This document shows, piece by piece, positions 44,651 to 56,393 of a DNA stretch of 64,000 nucleotides. The notes beneath the pieces were generated by a model. The model ran no database searches. It worked only from the letters and a program-made list of their open reading frames with translations, and was not told the origin of the DNA. Made by a program: the position numbers and the translations under genes. The stretch is taken from the NCBI GenBank assembly GCA_029747015.1, contig JAKOGI010000423.1, positions 301,056-365,055 of the forward strand, given 5' to 3'. This stretch comes from Carnegiea gigantea. Taxonomy: Eukaryota > Streptophyta > Magnoliopsida > Caryophyllales > Cactaceae. Each line of letters opens with the position of its first letter. Positions within the stretch are counted from its first letter, which is position 1.

Positions 44651-44914
44651 CTTTGTTATCTTGATCGGGTTGTTTTCAAAGTACGGGCTTTCAAGCGTCA
44701 GTTCCCAACCTTGAGAGGATGGACAAATGATAAAATGAAATCAAGGGAAGAACAAGAATTTGAAGTCGGTTTTGGCAAAAGTGCCCTTGAGGACCGACTA
44801 GAAGAGACTGAAATACCCGATGAAGCTCAAGCGGTTTATGAAGAGGAACCATCTAATGCAACCCCTGAACCTGCTGCTGAAGTTGAACATGATACTGTAC
44901 GTTCAAAGATTAAG
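44651..44914 (+). pseudogene. C48 element gene, middle exon
   Basis: The acceptor TTTCACAG precedes CYLDRVVFKVRAFKRQFPTL, GWTNDKMKSREEQEFEVGFG and an acidic Glu/Ala-rich tail. The exon ends AAGATTAAG before GTATAT. It is open over its whole length and matches the middle part of MULE-encoded Ulp1-type proteins as I know them. Confidence 0.7.
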
Positions 44915-45273
44915 GTATATGACCCCCTACGTTAGACTCTTTGCTCTGTACTATATGTAACATCTAGGTGTCTACGCAGTTGGTAAATGGCTATACTTTT
45001 ATGTTTGTGTGTGATATCTAGAAGTAGATATAACGCTCACATATTCTTGTCATGTGCCTTGACCATCAAATCCAAGGTTAAGTTAAACTTGAAATATAAT
45101 TACTTGTTTAGTATTTTGATTTGATGTAAATTCATAGGGAAATGTCAAAATAGCCCCCAAGTAGGTAGACTTGTTTGAAGTTTCAAGGATGAACGTAACC
45201 TAGGACTCAGACACAACATCGACCTTATGTTGCTTGGCCTGTCTTTCTTCTCATTTGTCTTTCTTTTGATCAG

Positions 45274-45847
45274 GCACTTCTTGAGGATGCTAAGAAGGTT
45301 AGCAATGAGATCATCACCAATACTCGTGTCTTGGCAAGGATGATCATGGAATTAGAGAAGTTGGTTCCTGAAGCACATGCTTCACTAAAGAGAGTAAGAA
45401 CAATAGCTGTGCAGACCACAACTGATCCACTGTTTGCAGAGACAACTTTGCCGGGGAAGTCAAAGAGTACCAAACCGGTACTCTCACCCGACCCCTATGA
45501 GTCGGAAGATTTCTTGTTGGCGGTTGAGGCAATCGAGAAGCAATTTTTGATCGCCCAAAAGAGCGAACATCACTTCCCACAATTTACTCTGCCAAGTTTC
45601 AGCCTCAGCTTGTCTCAAGAAGAGAATGAGCCAACAGCCACTCAACTCTTCATCCGTGAAGTAGAGCATCAAGAAGAGAGTGTTGTCCCTGCTACTGGAG
45701 TTGTGATCAGAGAGCTAGATGTCGATGTTCCATTGCGAGATGTACAAGAAGCAAGCTATGTTGGCAAAGGCAAAGCCATTATGGAGGAAGTGTCAAGAAG
45801 ACCAAGAACAAGGTCCATGTAATATAGCACCATGCAAGTGCCAACAG
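45274..45847 (+). pseudogene. C48 element gene, duplicated exon, copy 1
   Basis: The acceptor GATCAG precedes ALLEDAKKVSNEIITNTRVL, a helical coiled segment, then an acidic and Ser-rich region and VVIRELDVDVPLRDVQEASY. A TAA at about 45820-45822 lies 25 bp before the donor. The second copy (46700-46892) has CGA-type sequence there instead and stays open. Confidence 0.65.
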
Positions 45848-46323
45848 GTATGTTTCCATCTTTGTTCCTTGGCCTCTCTCTGTGTCTCTCTCTATTTGTC
45901 TCTATCTCTCTTTACATAATGAATGTAAACATGGCCTGACACAAGCACAATGAATGTAAACATCACCTCACACAAGAAAATCAAGTACTCATCCACTCAT
46001 CCACTTTTGGGGAGGGGGGACGGGGGTGGATGGCAGTCTAAATATGCTGGTGGACTGGCCCAAAAACCATCAAAATAGGTAATATGATGAAAATACCATA
46101 TCTTAACTTCCAATAAAAAGGGGGATTTACACTTATTAACTGAGCAAGCTGAGAGATAAATCACTCTTAAATATCTAACTAGTATTTCGTGCGGCTCTGA
46201 TCAGGTGCACCCGATCCTGCTGATGACTCTGGAAGAAGCCTAGCCTACTGATAATGACAAACATATGCTTATAGCTTAGTTATTTAGTTATGATGATTAA
46301 TTAGCACTGAATTATTGCTGATA

Positions 46324-46327
<4 letters not shown>

Positions 46328-46376
<49 letters not shown>
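46328..46376. repeat. CT microsatellite
   Basis: About 24 perfect CT units in the intron between the two exon copies. A second CT run (46930-46973) sits in the duplicated intron part. Confidence 0.95.
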
Positions 46377-46377
<1 letters not shown>

Positions 46378-46696
46378 GTGAGAGATACTTACATACTTGG
46401 CAGCACAAAACTAGCTGGCTAGACTCATATAGATTAGAAAACTAGCTACAATTCAAATGACATGCATGATACTTCTTTTTTAGTTCTTTTTTGCCTAAAA
46501 AATCACACACAGAGAAGCAAGCATGAACAAAGCAGCTCATTAGATCAACTGCATGTATATTTTTAACCTGTTTGAGATCAGAAGAATAATAGTAACTAGG
46601 CAAGCTAAAAAAAGGGAAAAAAAGAAAACCAATCAGTTGTACCTTATTATTGCTCTTTTTTTTTTTTGGGTAACCACACGGTTGTGTTATAAAAAT

Positions 46697-46892
46697 CTTC
46701 ATTTGTGAAGCAGAGCCTCAAGGAGACAGTGTTGCCCCTGCTACTGGAATTGTGATCAGAGAGCTAGATGCCAACGTTCCAATGCGAGATATACTAGAAG
46801 CAAGCTATGTTGGCAAAGGTAAAGGCATTATGGAGGAAGTGTCAATGAGACCAACAATGAGGTCCATGCGATCTAACAGCATGCAAGTGCCA
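46697..46892 (+). pseudogene. C48 element gene, duplicated exon, copy 2 (3' part only)
   Basis: It repeats the last third of the exon ending at 45847: GIVIRELDANVPMRDILEASY, GKGKGIMEEVS and MQVPTG, then GTATGTTTCCA as donor. The duplication continues through the following intron, including the CT run, the phrase AGTCTAAATATGCTGGTGGA (46035 and 47079) and the poly(T)-GGG-AACCAC segment. Confidence 0.8.
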
Positions 46893-46923
46893 ACAGGTAT
46901 GTTTCCACCTTTCTTCTTTGCCG

Positions 46924-46976
<53 letters not shown>

Positions 46977-47199
46977 CTTCTTTTTTTCTCTTTTTTGGAG
47001 TTTCTTTGTCCTCTCTGTCTGTCTGTCTCTCTGTTTCCACCCTTTTTTTTCGGGAGGGGGGAAAGGGAGAGGATGCCAGTCTAAATATGCTGGTGGACTG
47101 GCCCAAAAAGCATCACAATTCTGAGCAAATTTTTTTTTTTGGGGGAACCACCCCGTTGTCTTACAAAAATGGCAAATACTCTCATTTAGCAGCACGTAA

Positions 47200-48294
47200 G
47201 TGTTTATAGAATGATAGGCGTGTAGTATGTTGCTGGAAATTTTTGGATTTGTTTCAATGACATTTGATTATAACAGTTCTAGGGGACGTGGTTGTGGATT
47301 CAAGGGTAAGGATTTTTGGATTAGTTTCAATGATATTCGATTATGATATATAGATCTCTACCTAAATACTATGTAGATTTTGTATGGATTAATAATAATC
47401 TGATTTATTTTGACATGTGTGCTTGGGCTTTATAAGTATCTTTTTGGATGAGATGAACTTTAAGTAATTTTTTGTACCATTTTGGTGAACTTTTACAGTT
47501 AATTAGTCGAACTTAGATGAGTATTGTGGTTTACTTGTACATTCTTTTCATAAAGGGATGGTTTTTTTATAATAGTTTACTCCTTTTATACTAGAACTTA
47601 TGAGCCGTTGGCTGGGCATGAGATCTAGGGCTTTGATGATCTTAGATACATAGAAAGATGTGCAGTAAGATGTTGCTTGATGAGGGAGTTATTGGCATGG
47701 TTGCTTTAAGGCAATATGCTTACAGTTGAAAGTAACCATGCAATGAAACCTGAGTATGGTGAGCAAAGGACACCCTGTACCTTTCTTATTTGTTACTCTG
47801 GGGCATGGATGTGGATAGGGATATGCTAGACTCATGATATGCATGGCATGCCCTGTCAATTTGGGTTATACTAAAGATCATATGCAAGAGTTTGAATTGC
47901 TGTGTTTTGCCTTGGTTTCTGAAGTTTTGTTGCTAGAGTGATTGTGGTTGATCATTACAGTTCTTTTAGCAGCAAAAAATATTTGAGAGACAGGCAGGTA
48001 CTAGCATTGAGGTAAGAGAGTACATAACCAACAAGCTTCTACTATTTCAGGCTTGGAATTGTGAATGATTAGTCTCATAGAGCCTGTATCTGCTGTCTTT
48101 TGCTATGGACTTTTATGAAGTTCCTTGCCAGAACACTGGGACTTCTTTGTTAGTGGGTATTTTAGGTTTTTGGAAAGTCTATCTTTGCTGCCTAAGAGCC
48201 CATTTAGCCTGTGAAGAATTGTGAGCGTTTAAGATATTGATGCAGTTTGTTTATCATTGAAATTAGTTAATTATTTAGGTCTAGATTTTGATAC

Positions 48295-48334
<40 letters not shown>

Positions 48335-49625
48335 ACAATTTGTATGCAATATTTACTATTTTCCCACTTGACTTCCATGTATAACCCCCATCCCTAATTC
48401 TAAAAGAATGAGATTTGGATAGGATTGGGGAATGAACTAAAAATGAATATGTCTTGTTAAAGAATTTCACATTTGACATAGTAAGAGTTGAAATAACTCA
48501 CTACGTCTTCTATCATGACACACTTGTTAGCCCTATGATGCAAACACAATGTTATATGCATTTCTACTCCATTTCTCCTTCATCGTTATTTGGGATTTCC
48601 TAACAAATCTTAGATGCATTGCTAGTTACTATTCTTCCTTTAAATTACTACTTTATGAACTTGACTAATATGAAATTGTGTTTTGAAAGCAAATGGAGGA
48701 AACACAATGTTAGAAAGGTGCAACTATCCTCACCGAGAAAGGAAAGAGTTTGCACCTTTTTTGTGCTCTTGTTACACGCAAAGGAACGTGAGTATCTTTA
48801 GGGTAATAGCCTATGAACCGAAGCTATATGTAGATTTTGTATTTAACTCGTCAGAAGAGCAAAGTTAACTACACACTGTTTACACTTCCTAGTATGCATT
48901 TCATCAACTTGATCCCAAAGGATTGTCTAAGTTAGGTGATTCTTAAATTAGGCATTGACCATCAATATTTTCTCTAGCATTCTGCTTTTGAGATTTGTGG
49001 ACATGGTAATTTAAGGAATATATGAATGTATATAAAAGATTAATAAATTAACTATTATTAATGCTTACACTGCACTGATTGATTTTAATGGGTTTACAAA
49101 GGCTAAACTGCTAAAGCTACTGAAGACTATACAAACATTTGCTCATGTCATTGCTTTGGAAATATAGTAGTTTGTCATTAGCAATTTCTCAGGTTCATTT
49201 TTCCCTTCCCCATCCTCGCCCCCTCTCTTTTTTCCCTTCTAAATAAAGGAAGATGTGGTTGTAGCTGTTGTTTATGAGGTTAAAGTTGAGAGAATAGCTA
49301 ACTATAATTATGTGCGTCCATGGAATTGGTTCATTGACTGTATAAAGGATATTAACCAATGCAATCAGTAAAATACTTTAGTTTTGTTTATCATGAGCCA
49401 GTTAACTAGTGGATTGAGTAATGTACGAAATGGTACATATCTAATCTGTCTATTTTTGTCTTTGCTATTATGAGTTGATTTTTATATCCATCTGATAACT
49501 AATATGATGTGGGTGATTGATTCAGTCTTTGCTGTCCTGAGTTGTATAGCTAAGTCGTTCATATGTGAACCATTTTCTATGTACAGTCCAAGCATAGTTC
49601 AATGTATAATTATCTATTTATTTTT
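47200..49625. other. intron of the C48 element gene; no firm exon
   Basis: Largely AT-rich, with a CA repeat at 48299-48330. A frame at 48683-48868 is bounded by in-frame stops and lacks clear splice borders or known motifs; I do not call it an exon. Confidence 0.5.
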
Positions 49626-49629
49626 GTAG

Positions 49630-50189
49630 CCAAGTGTTGTATGATGATAAGTACTATGTGGCTACAAGACGTGCGCTTTCAAGTCTTGCTGGGGATAATG
49701 ACATTGACAAAACCATCATCAATATTTGGGCGCATATACTGAATGCACATGAGCAGTACAAAGATCAATCTGGCGTTCATCGGGTTTTCTTTACAAGTGA
49801 AGCATTGGTAAGTCAATTAAAAAGATTCTTATATAACATTTTCACATGTATATATATGCTTTTACATATGAAGGATTAGTCCAGTAAAAATCTTTTTTTT
49901 TTTTTTGGCCTTGAAGGATCTATACATCAAGACGAAAGATGAACCCCAAGTAGGCTGAATGAGGAGCTGTCGTTGACTTTGCATGTCAAATTCAAGGAAG
50001 TTGACTTGGTTAAATTCACTCAAACACATTACTTTTAAATGTATTTTTTTGTAACTGTTTTTGCTGGTAGCTATTATTTGGAAATTAGGTTATCACCATG
50101 ATGCGCATGTTATTCTACATTGACAAAAAAACTTTATGTTGGGTTTTCAGGTGTTTTTCCACTGTGTACACAAGAAAAGACAAATTGTT
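49630..50189 (+). pseudogene. C48 peptidase exons just before the CACTA insertion
   Basis: 49630-49806 encodes LAGDNDIDKTIINIWAHILN and RVFFTSEAL before GTAAGT. About 49918-50010 gives LTLHVKFKEVDLV. 50151-50189, after TTTTCAG, gives VFFHCVHKKRQI, where the frame runs into the transposon. The codons resume at 58411 with VCFNFKDK. The His-Trp pair expected at the catalytic His is not seen (Arg-Gln instead), so the peptidase may already have been defective. Confidence 0.7.
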
Positions 50190-50209
50190 CTACAAAAATA
50201 TATCTGATC

Positions 50210-50415
50210 TGCGACGGAAATTTCGACGGAAAAAGTTGATTTTTCCGACGGAGAAATGGCTTTCCGACGGAAAATCCGACGCGGAACGGGTCGTCGGGAT
50301 TCAGCTTATCGCAGAAATTTTTTCGACAGAAACCGATGGAATTTCCGACGGAAAATACCCGTCGGATACTCTCTGCGCAGTCAGTGCAGGACGGAAATTC
50401 CGACGGAATTTCCCT
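50210..50415. repeat. CACTA left subterminal repeats
   Basis: At least eight CCGACGGA/CGACGGAAA-type motifs occur in both orientations. In En/Spm such subterminal arrays bind the TNPA-like protein. Composition differs sharply from the flanking AT-rich DNA. Confidence 0.85.
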
Positions 50416-50761
50416 CCAAATTAAAAAAATTTTTTTTTAAAAAAATTTGGTTCCAAAAAAAATTTTCAAAAATTTTTGTTCGAAAAAATCCAAAGAAATT
50501 GATCCATTACCATATGTAATATTGCAATAATTTTCAAATATAATTAATATATATAAAGCTTCAAATCTACCAATAGAAGGTGCTAAATTAAATATTAAGT
50601 ACGACATATATGTTGTTTTGGATCTACACGCTGATCACAAAAATTACACGTAAATCATATCAGCTAATCAGAGTCAGATAAATTTGTGAGATCATCATCA
50701 TTATCATTTTGGGAGTCCTCTTCATCATCATCAGCGTTCAAGTTGATGTGGCCGGAAGAAC

Positions 50762-52494
50762 CTACACTTTGACCTTTGAAAATTTGAAAACTTTTTTCAG
50801 CATGCGCTCTGTCTTCCCTTGTTTCTTGGTTAGTTGAGTTACAGCCTCTGCTTGCTTGGCTATGCTCTCACTGAGGAGTTGCGCTTGCTCTCTTGGATCA
50901 AAATGCTCTGCTGATGAGTGACATGCGGCTGCAATGGTAGCTGATTTCTTCAACTTCACCCCCTCTGTACCAAAACGGTATACGCGGCCTTTCTTGTCCA
51001 AATTTTCTTTAATCCAAAACTCTTCTTGGGTCATAGGTGACAGTTGGGAGCCCCCTTGAGTTGCAGCTTAAGAGTACTCCTGCCATTTATTGTGATGATC
51101 CTCCTGAAAATTGTCAGAAATAAATCAGTTTCATACTAAACCTACAATTGTAACATATGATTCATCTCTGAATAAAATGTGCCAAATTGAACTTACATAT
51201 ATTTTTGCAGATTTTTTATCCACAAAAGTTTTGTCTTTCACCTTGCGGTGGGTGTCCTTAAACAATTCCTCACATGTGGTTTCCCTACCTAATGCTTTGG
51301 CCTAAAGAAAAGAAAAAAGTAACCAACTATTAAATATAAAACAAGGACGAGAACCCCAATCCATATCATACATTATATATAAGAAATACGCTTATTAATA
51401 ATCACATTCCTTACCAGGCGCTTTTTCCTTTCACTAATCGGAATTGAGCCACATGTATGTAACGAAGGACCAAAACCTTCAGCATCACTCAATCTATTCT
51501 TTTTATTTTGTTGGCTCAATTTCTTGAACTTGTCATCCTCACTCCAATGTTTAAGCATCTCATTCCAAACACTAGGTGGTAACCACTTCGACTTTTTGTT
51601 GTACTTCCTGGCATATCCCAGAATGTCCCTAAGTCGAGTTGCCCCTCTGTACTCAAAGTTACGCCGTATCTAGGCTTCATTGTCTGAATGCCAGTAGTAG
51701 TGTTTCTGTGCCAAAGTTGAAGTATCTTAGTAATTAAACATCTCAAACAATCCAATGACGACTTTAAAATTCGTTGTACAGAAAATTAACCTTGAACTCA
51801 TTAAACCATATGTCTCTCTGAGATTGTGGAACTTTCCCCCATGTGGTCCAAGCACGTGGGTACTTACCTGTAGAGCTTTCAACAATTTTCTGAACTACAC
51901 CCTGATATGGAACAAAATTAAGAACAAAAAAAGAATTTGTTAAAAGTAATTACTGTAGGCATTAAAAGAATATGATTAGTGAAGAAGTTACAAAGTTTGT
52001 AATGAACTAACGTGTCACCATTGGTTGTAAATATATCTTATTATTGGTGCTTGCAGTTTCACTATCAGGTGCAGGACTGTGTCTATCTCTTCCTACCCCT
52101 TCATTTTGGACCCCTTCGTTGTGCACTAAGTGGCTTGGCATTCTAGGTTGCCCCATCATCTGATTACCGTTGAAATATGGACTAACAGTGCCAAACTATT
52201 GATAAAGTAATGGAGTAGCTGAAGTACCACCCATGTAAGGAATATGGAGTTGGATTGGTATCTGCATACCCGCACCAAAAAAGGTGGTTGCATATGGAGT
52301 TGCTCATTCATACTACCGAAATAATTTCCGAATGGTTGAGTTGGATCAAGAAAACCTCCAAACATTCCACTGAAAGTGTTTATTTCATAGTTTTGATCAG
52401 CAGGATCATACTGTGGAGTCGGTTGTGGTGCTCCTCTACCCGCATCATTCCTGACCATTCGACCATGACCACGTCCACCATTGAGTCCAGACAT
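50762..52494 (-). pseudogene. CACTA second gene, Transposase_24/TNPA-like
   Basis: Several minus-strand exon-like frames. First (52204-52494) is a Gly/Pro-rich N terminus, MSGLNGGRGHGRMVRN. Around 51516-51600 are LPPSVWNEMLKHWSEDDKFK and then KKLSQQNKKNRLSDAEG. Near 51190-51300 is a segment matching the reverse of GVSLNNS-type ORFs, and 50762-51034 gives MTQEEFWIKEN and a C-terminal coiled coil. This W-x-E-M-x-x-H-W pattern is the usual signature of plant Transposase_24 proteins. Introns separate the pieces; I cannot confirm every border. Function: probably binding of the subterminal repeats. Confidence 0.65.
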
Positions 52495-52653
52495 CTAACA
52501 AATAAGAACAAAATAAAAAAATACAACCGCACCAATATTCATAGTATTGTCAGTGAAAAAATTACATGACATATGTACAATTGTTTTTCTGGGTTTGCAA
52601 TTAAGAAAAACTACATACATAGACACAAATATCCATACAACGAAAATATTAAA

Positions 52654-53403
52654 TCAATCATTATGGGACACATCGTCATCGTCATCATCATCACTTTGCA
52701 ATGCCATATTTTCATCATCATCAGTGTCTTCAGGTTCATCCTCCCATTCACCTTCTTCATCCTCGTCATCACCATTCCCATCATGATCATCACCCCAATT
52801 ATGTCCGTCAACATCATCAGCTTGTGCAGTTTCATCAACTAATGTTGTAGCTATTACATTATCCACATTCATGGTTGTCATTCCGAACTGTTAATAGGCA
52901 AGTTCTAGATTATCCTTATCTTTAGGAGCACCGCAAGGTTTGTTTGGTATAGCTACCCATCAATTCGCTTTTTCTGATATCCCCTCAGGGTACTTAACAT
53001 ACACCACTTGGGTTGCAATATCAGCAAATATGAATGGGTCAAACTTTCTGTAACGTCTAGTATGATTAACCTTGGGATATGGGTTAAATTTAGGATAATG
53101 TAGCCCCCGAGGAACATCCGGGTCAAACCACTCACAATTAAAAAGTACACATTTTTTAATTGGCTCACCCGTAAATTCAACACGAATAATTTCGTGAAGT
53201 ATGCCATAATAATCCCCTGCTACTTCATCACCTTCGCCAAGTCCTTTGACACACACGTCACAATTATATGTTGCTTTACCTTCATTTCTAGCCTTGATAT
53301 GAAACCGATAACCATTAACTTTATACCCAGAAAAACATTCCACTACCATAATCGGTCTATAAGATAAGTTCACCAGAAAATCATGCCTCTCATCATTAAA
53401 CAC
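52654..53403 (-). pseudogene. CACTA transposase C terminus, DUF4216 type and acidic tail
   Basis: The frame 52960-53403 has GYKVNGYRFHIKARNEGKAT, CVLFNCEWFDPD and VYVKYPEG, the usual DUF4216 module after TNP2. A separate frame (52654-52881) is an extremely acidic tail of Asp and Glu. In relatives both belong to the same transposase transcript, downstream of DUF4218. The DUF4216 frame itself has no stop. Confidence 0.8.
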
Positions 53404-53699
53404 CCGATAAGAATTAACGTATGAAAAAAATAAAGGTAATCCTCTTTAGAGTTACAAAAATATTTTTTAGGAGTTGAAGGTTACTTAAGAAAAATTACTT
53501 ACAGTACACTCAAACCATTATGCAGAATTTGCCTCAATAAACAAGTCAACTTCCACATCACTCGCGTTTGGATTATGGCCGCAAAATTGATGTCTGAACT
53601 AACTGTAATGTTTAACGAATGAAATTAAATAATTATTAATTAACAATTAGTAAGTATTCAAGTGAAACTTTCAGTAACTGATATACTTACTCCAAATAT

Positions 53700-54484
53700 G
53701 GTTGCACTTCATCACAATTCAGTAAAATGTGAAGACGTGCGACACGATACTCAGGTTCAGTAAGATATCTTTTTCCTCGATTTTCAAATGGAGTACCCTT
53801 ACGATTGAACACCGAAAGAGTTCGCATTTGTCATTCGGGTTGTTGCAGATCCTCATTACGCCTAATACTCGGGCAATGCAAGTTTGATTGAAAATAATAC
53901 TCAGCGAAATGTTTGATCTCAAATGCTAAGTATGCGTTAACCATAGATGCCTCTACACGAGCTTTATTCTTTACCGTAGGCTTCATCTAGCCAAAGTACC
54001 TCTCAAAAGGATACATCCATTGATATTGAACAGGACCACCCAACAAAGCTTCTTCGGCTAAATGAATGGGCAAATGTTCCATGACATTCCAAAATCCAGG
54101 CGGAAAAATTGTCTCCAACTTACAAAGAATTATAGCAATGTTCTTGTTCATCTCTTCCAGCATGCTCACGTGTAACTCACTGGAGCATAAGTTTCTGAAA
54201 AACTCACTCAATTCGACCAAGGGTCCCAACACATCTTCCGGAAGAGCAGCAAAAGCTACTGGAAGAAGATTCTCCAGGAACACATGATGATCATGACTTT
54301 TCATATTTTGCAACTTTGTATTAGATGGATCCACCCAATTTCCCACATTAGAACAATAACCATCAGGCACATGAACCTCCCGCAACCATTGACAGACAGC
54401 CCTTTTTTGAGGTAATGACAGTGCAAACTTGGCTTTTGGCTTACACAATCTATCAGTTGACCCTCTCGTAACCAAGTTCAACTC
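53700..54484 (-). pseudogene. CACTA transposase, DUF4218 module
   Basis: It continues the frame of the TNP2 core after one TAA (near 54485). LREVHVPDGYCSNVGNWVD, MKSHDHHVFLENLLPVAF and GGPVQYQWMYPFERYFG are DUF4218 hallmarks. A TAG follows directly after RYFG, where a Trp codon is expected, and a TGA occurs near 53835. It cannot be translated through. Confidence 0.85.
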
Positions 54485-56263
54485 TTACCTACTACACAGA
54501 ATAGACATATCCATTCTTACTTTGATATCGTCCTTTGTTTTTCCGGGTATATCCATAATTGTGTTTATAATATTTTCACTGAAGTTTTTCTCTATATGCA
54601 TAACATCAAGGTTATGCCTCAGAAGTTGATGCTTCCAATACGGCAAGTCCCAAAAGATATTTTGTTTTGTCCAATTATGTTCATTTTCCTCAAATCCCGA
54701 AATTTGAAAATGGATATCGGCAGTCACTTTAGGCAATGTCGATACTATATCAAACAACATTTCACCAGAAATCCTTTGGGGAGGGCCAATGTGTACGCTC
54801 TTTCCTTTATGAAAAGCAACTTTATTAGCTTTAAAACAATGATTTCGAGGCAAGAACCAACGATGGCAATCAAACCAAGATGGCTTTCGGCCATGTTGTA
54901 ACTGGAATGCACAATTTTGGTTCATACAAACCGGACATGCTAACAACCCATGAGTACTCCAACCGGATAACATACCATATGCGGGAAAATCATTAATTGT
55001 CCACATCAACGCGACATACAATCTAAAAGTTTCCCCACACGAAACATCAAATGTATCAACCCCAACATCCCACAGCATTTTCAACTCATCAATCAAGGGT
55101 TGTAAGTACACATCAATCCTGTTCTTCGGATTTGTTGGGTCTGGAATAATACAACTTAAAAACTTATATGGAGTTGTCATACACATATCTAGAGGCAAGT
55201 TGTAAGGTGTAACTACAATTAGCCACACAGAATATGCTCTTCTATATATGGAAAATGGTGTGAAACCATCAACACAAAGACCTAACCTTATATTTCGCGG
55301 CTCTGCTGCAAAATTCGGATACTTTTGATCAAAATGCTTCCAAGCTAATCCATCCGACGGATGCCGGAGAACACCCGATTCTTGGCGGTGCTCATTATGC
55401 CATCTCATATGGACGGCAGTCCTTTTTGACGCATACAGTCGTTGCAATCTTGGGATTAAAGGCAGGTAGTGTATTTTTGCATATGAAACATCCTTATTAC
55501 CTCGTTGGTTGGATTTCTTTGGTAATTGTCTTGCATGTCCATAAAATTTGCATGTGGACATCCCCTCATCCTGTTTATAATAAAGCATGCAACCGTTCGG
55601 ACAACAATCAATTTCCTGAACATCCATACCTAAATCTCTCACTTTTCTGAGTTGCTGATGATAATTTTTTGGAATGCCACTTTCAGAAGGGCATATGTCT
55701 TTCATCAGGTCAACAACTTCATTGAAACAACGTTGAGACATGTTGTTCCCCAATTTAATACTAAGTATTCTCATAGATGTTTCAAGTTCAATTATGTTAC
55801 ACCCTTCATACAACGGTTTTTGGGCAGACTCAAGCATAGTATAAAATGCCTCAGGATTTGCGTCTTGATGGCTACTCATGTTCATTTCATTAGCTTGGAA
55901 GGCAGCATGAAGCATGTTCTCCATATGATTATGATCGTTGTGATCGTAATCAAAATTGATAGAATGTGAACTACTTGCACCCCCTGCTTCCGAATTATCT
56001 TCTTCCCCATGACTTGTTCAATGCCAATAATTCTTCACAAACCCCTTTTTATACAAATGAGACTTTACAACATCAGGTGTAAAATATTGCATATTCTTGC
56101 ACTTCGCACATGGACATCTATAAACTCCATTAACTCTATACTCCTCTTGATTTCGTGCAAATTCATCAAACATATTAACTCCCATCAACCACTCATCTCT
56201 AAGTCCATGTCTATTAGGATTTCTTCTCCTATACATCCATTGACGATGCAACGGCCCATCCAT
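54485..56263 (-). pseudogene. CACTA TNP2-type transposase core
   Basis: The frame starts at 56263 with MDGPLHRQWMYRRRNPNRHG, the transposase-associated domain, with CPCAKCKNM as zinc-binding part. A TGA at 56018-56020 (where Trp is expected, after KNYWH) interrupts it. The same frame then runs 479 residues (55924-54485) with the Transposase_21 core: DCCPNGCMLYYK, CKFYGHARQLPKKS, LPLIPRLQRLYAS, MRWHNEHR, DGFTPFSIYRRAYSVW, CPVCM and LDVMHIEKNFSENI. It ends at a TAA just before the DUF4218 module. Apart from the nonsense codons the sequence is well preserved, so the decay is recent. Confidence 0.92.
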
Positions 56264-56340
56264 ATGTTGCTAATATGATTGCCTTAATTGTTATGTAAAC
56301 TACAACCAATTACAATAAAAATTTTTTAGAAATCTATTTA

Positions 56341-56347
56341 ACCAGTT

Positions 56348-56393
<46 letters not shown>

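Noticed and set aside
48683..48868. Exon of the C48 element gene
   Set aside because: The frame is protein-like only in part, has no clear splice borders and matches no motif I know from this gene type.
50159..50175. CACTGTGTACACAAG as the left end of the CACTA element
   Set aside because: It belongs to the host codons VFFHCVHKK that continue the peptidase frame. CTACAAAAATA at 50190 matches the right terminus better.
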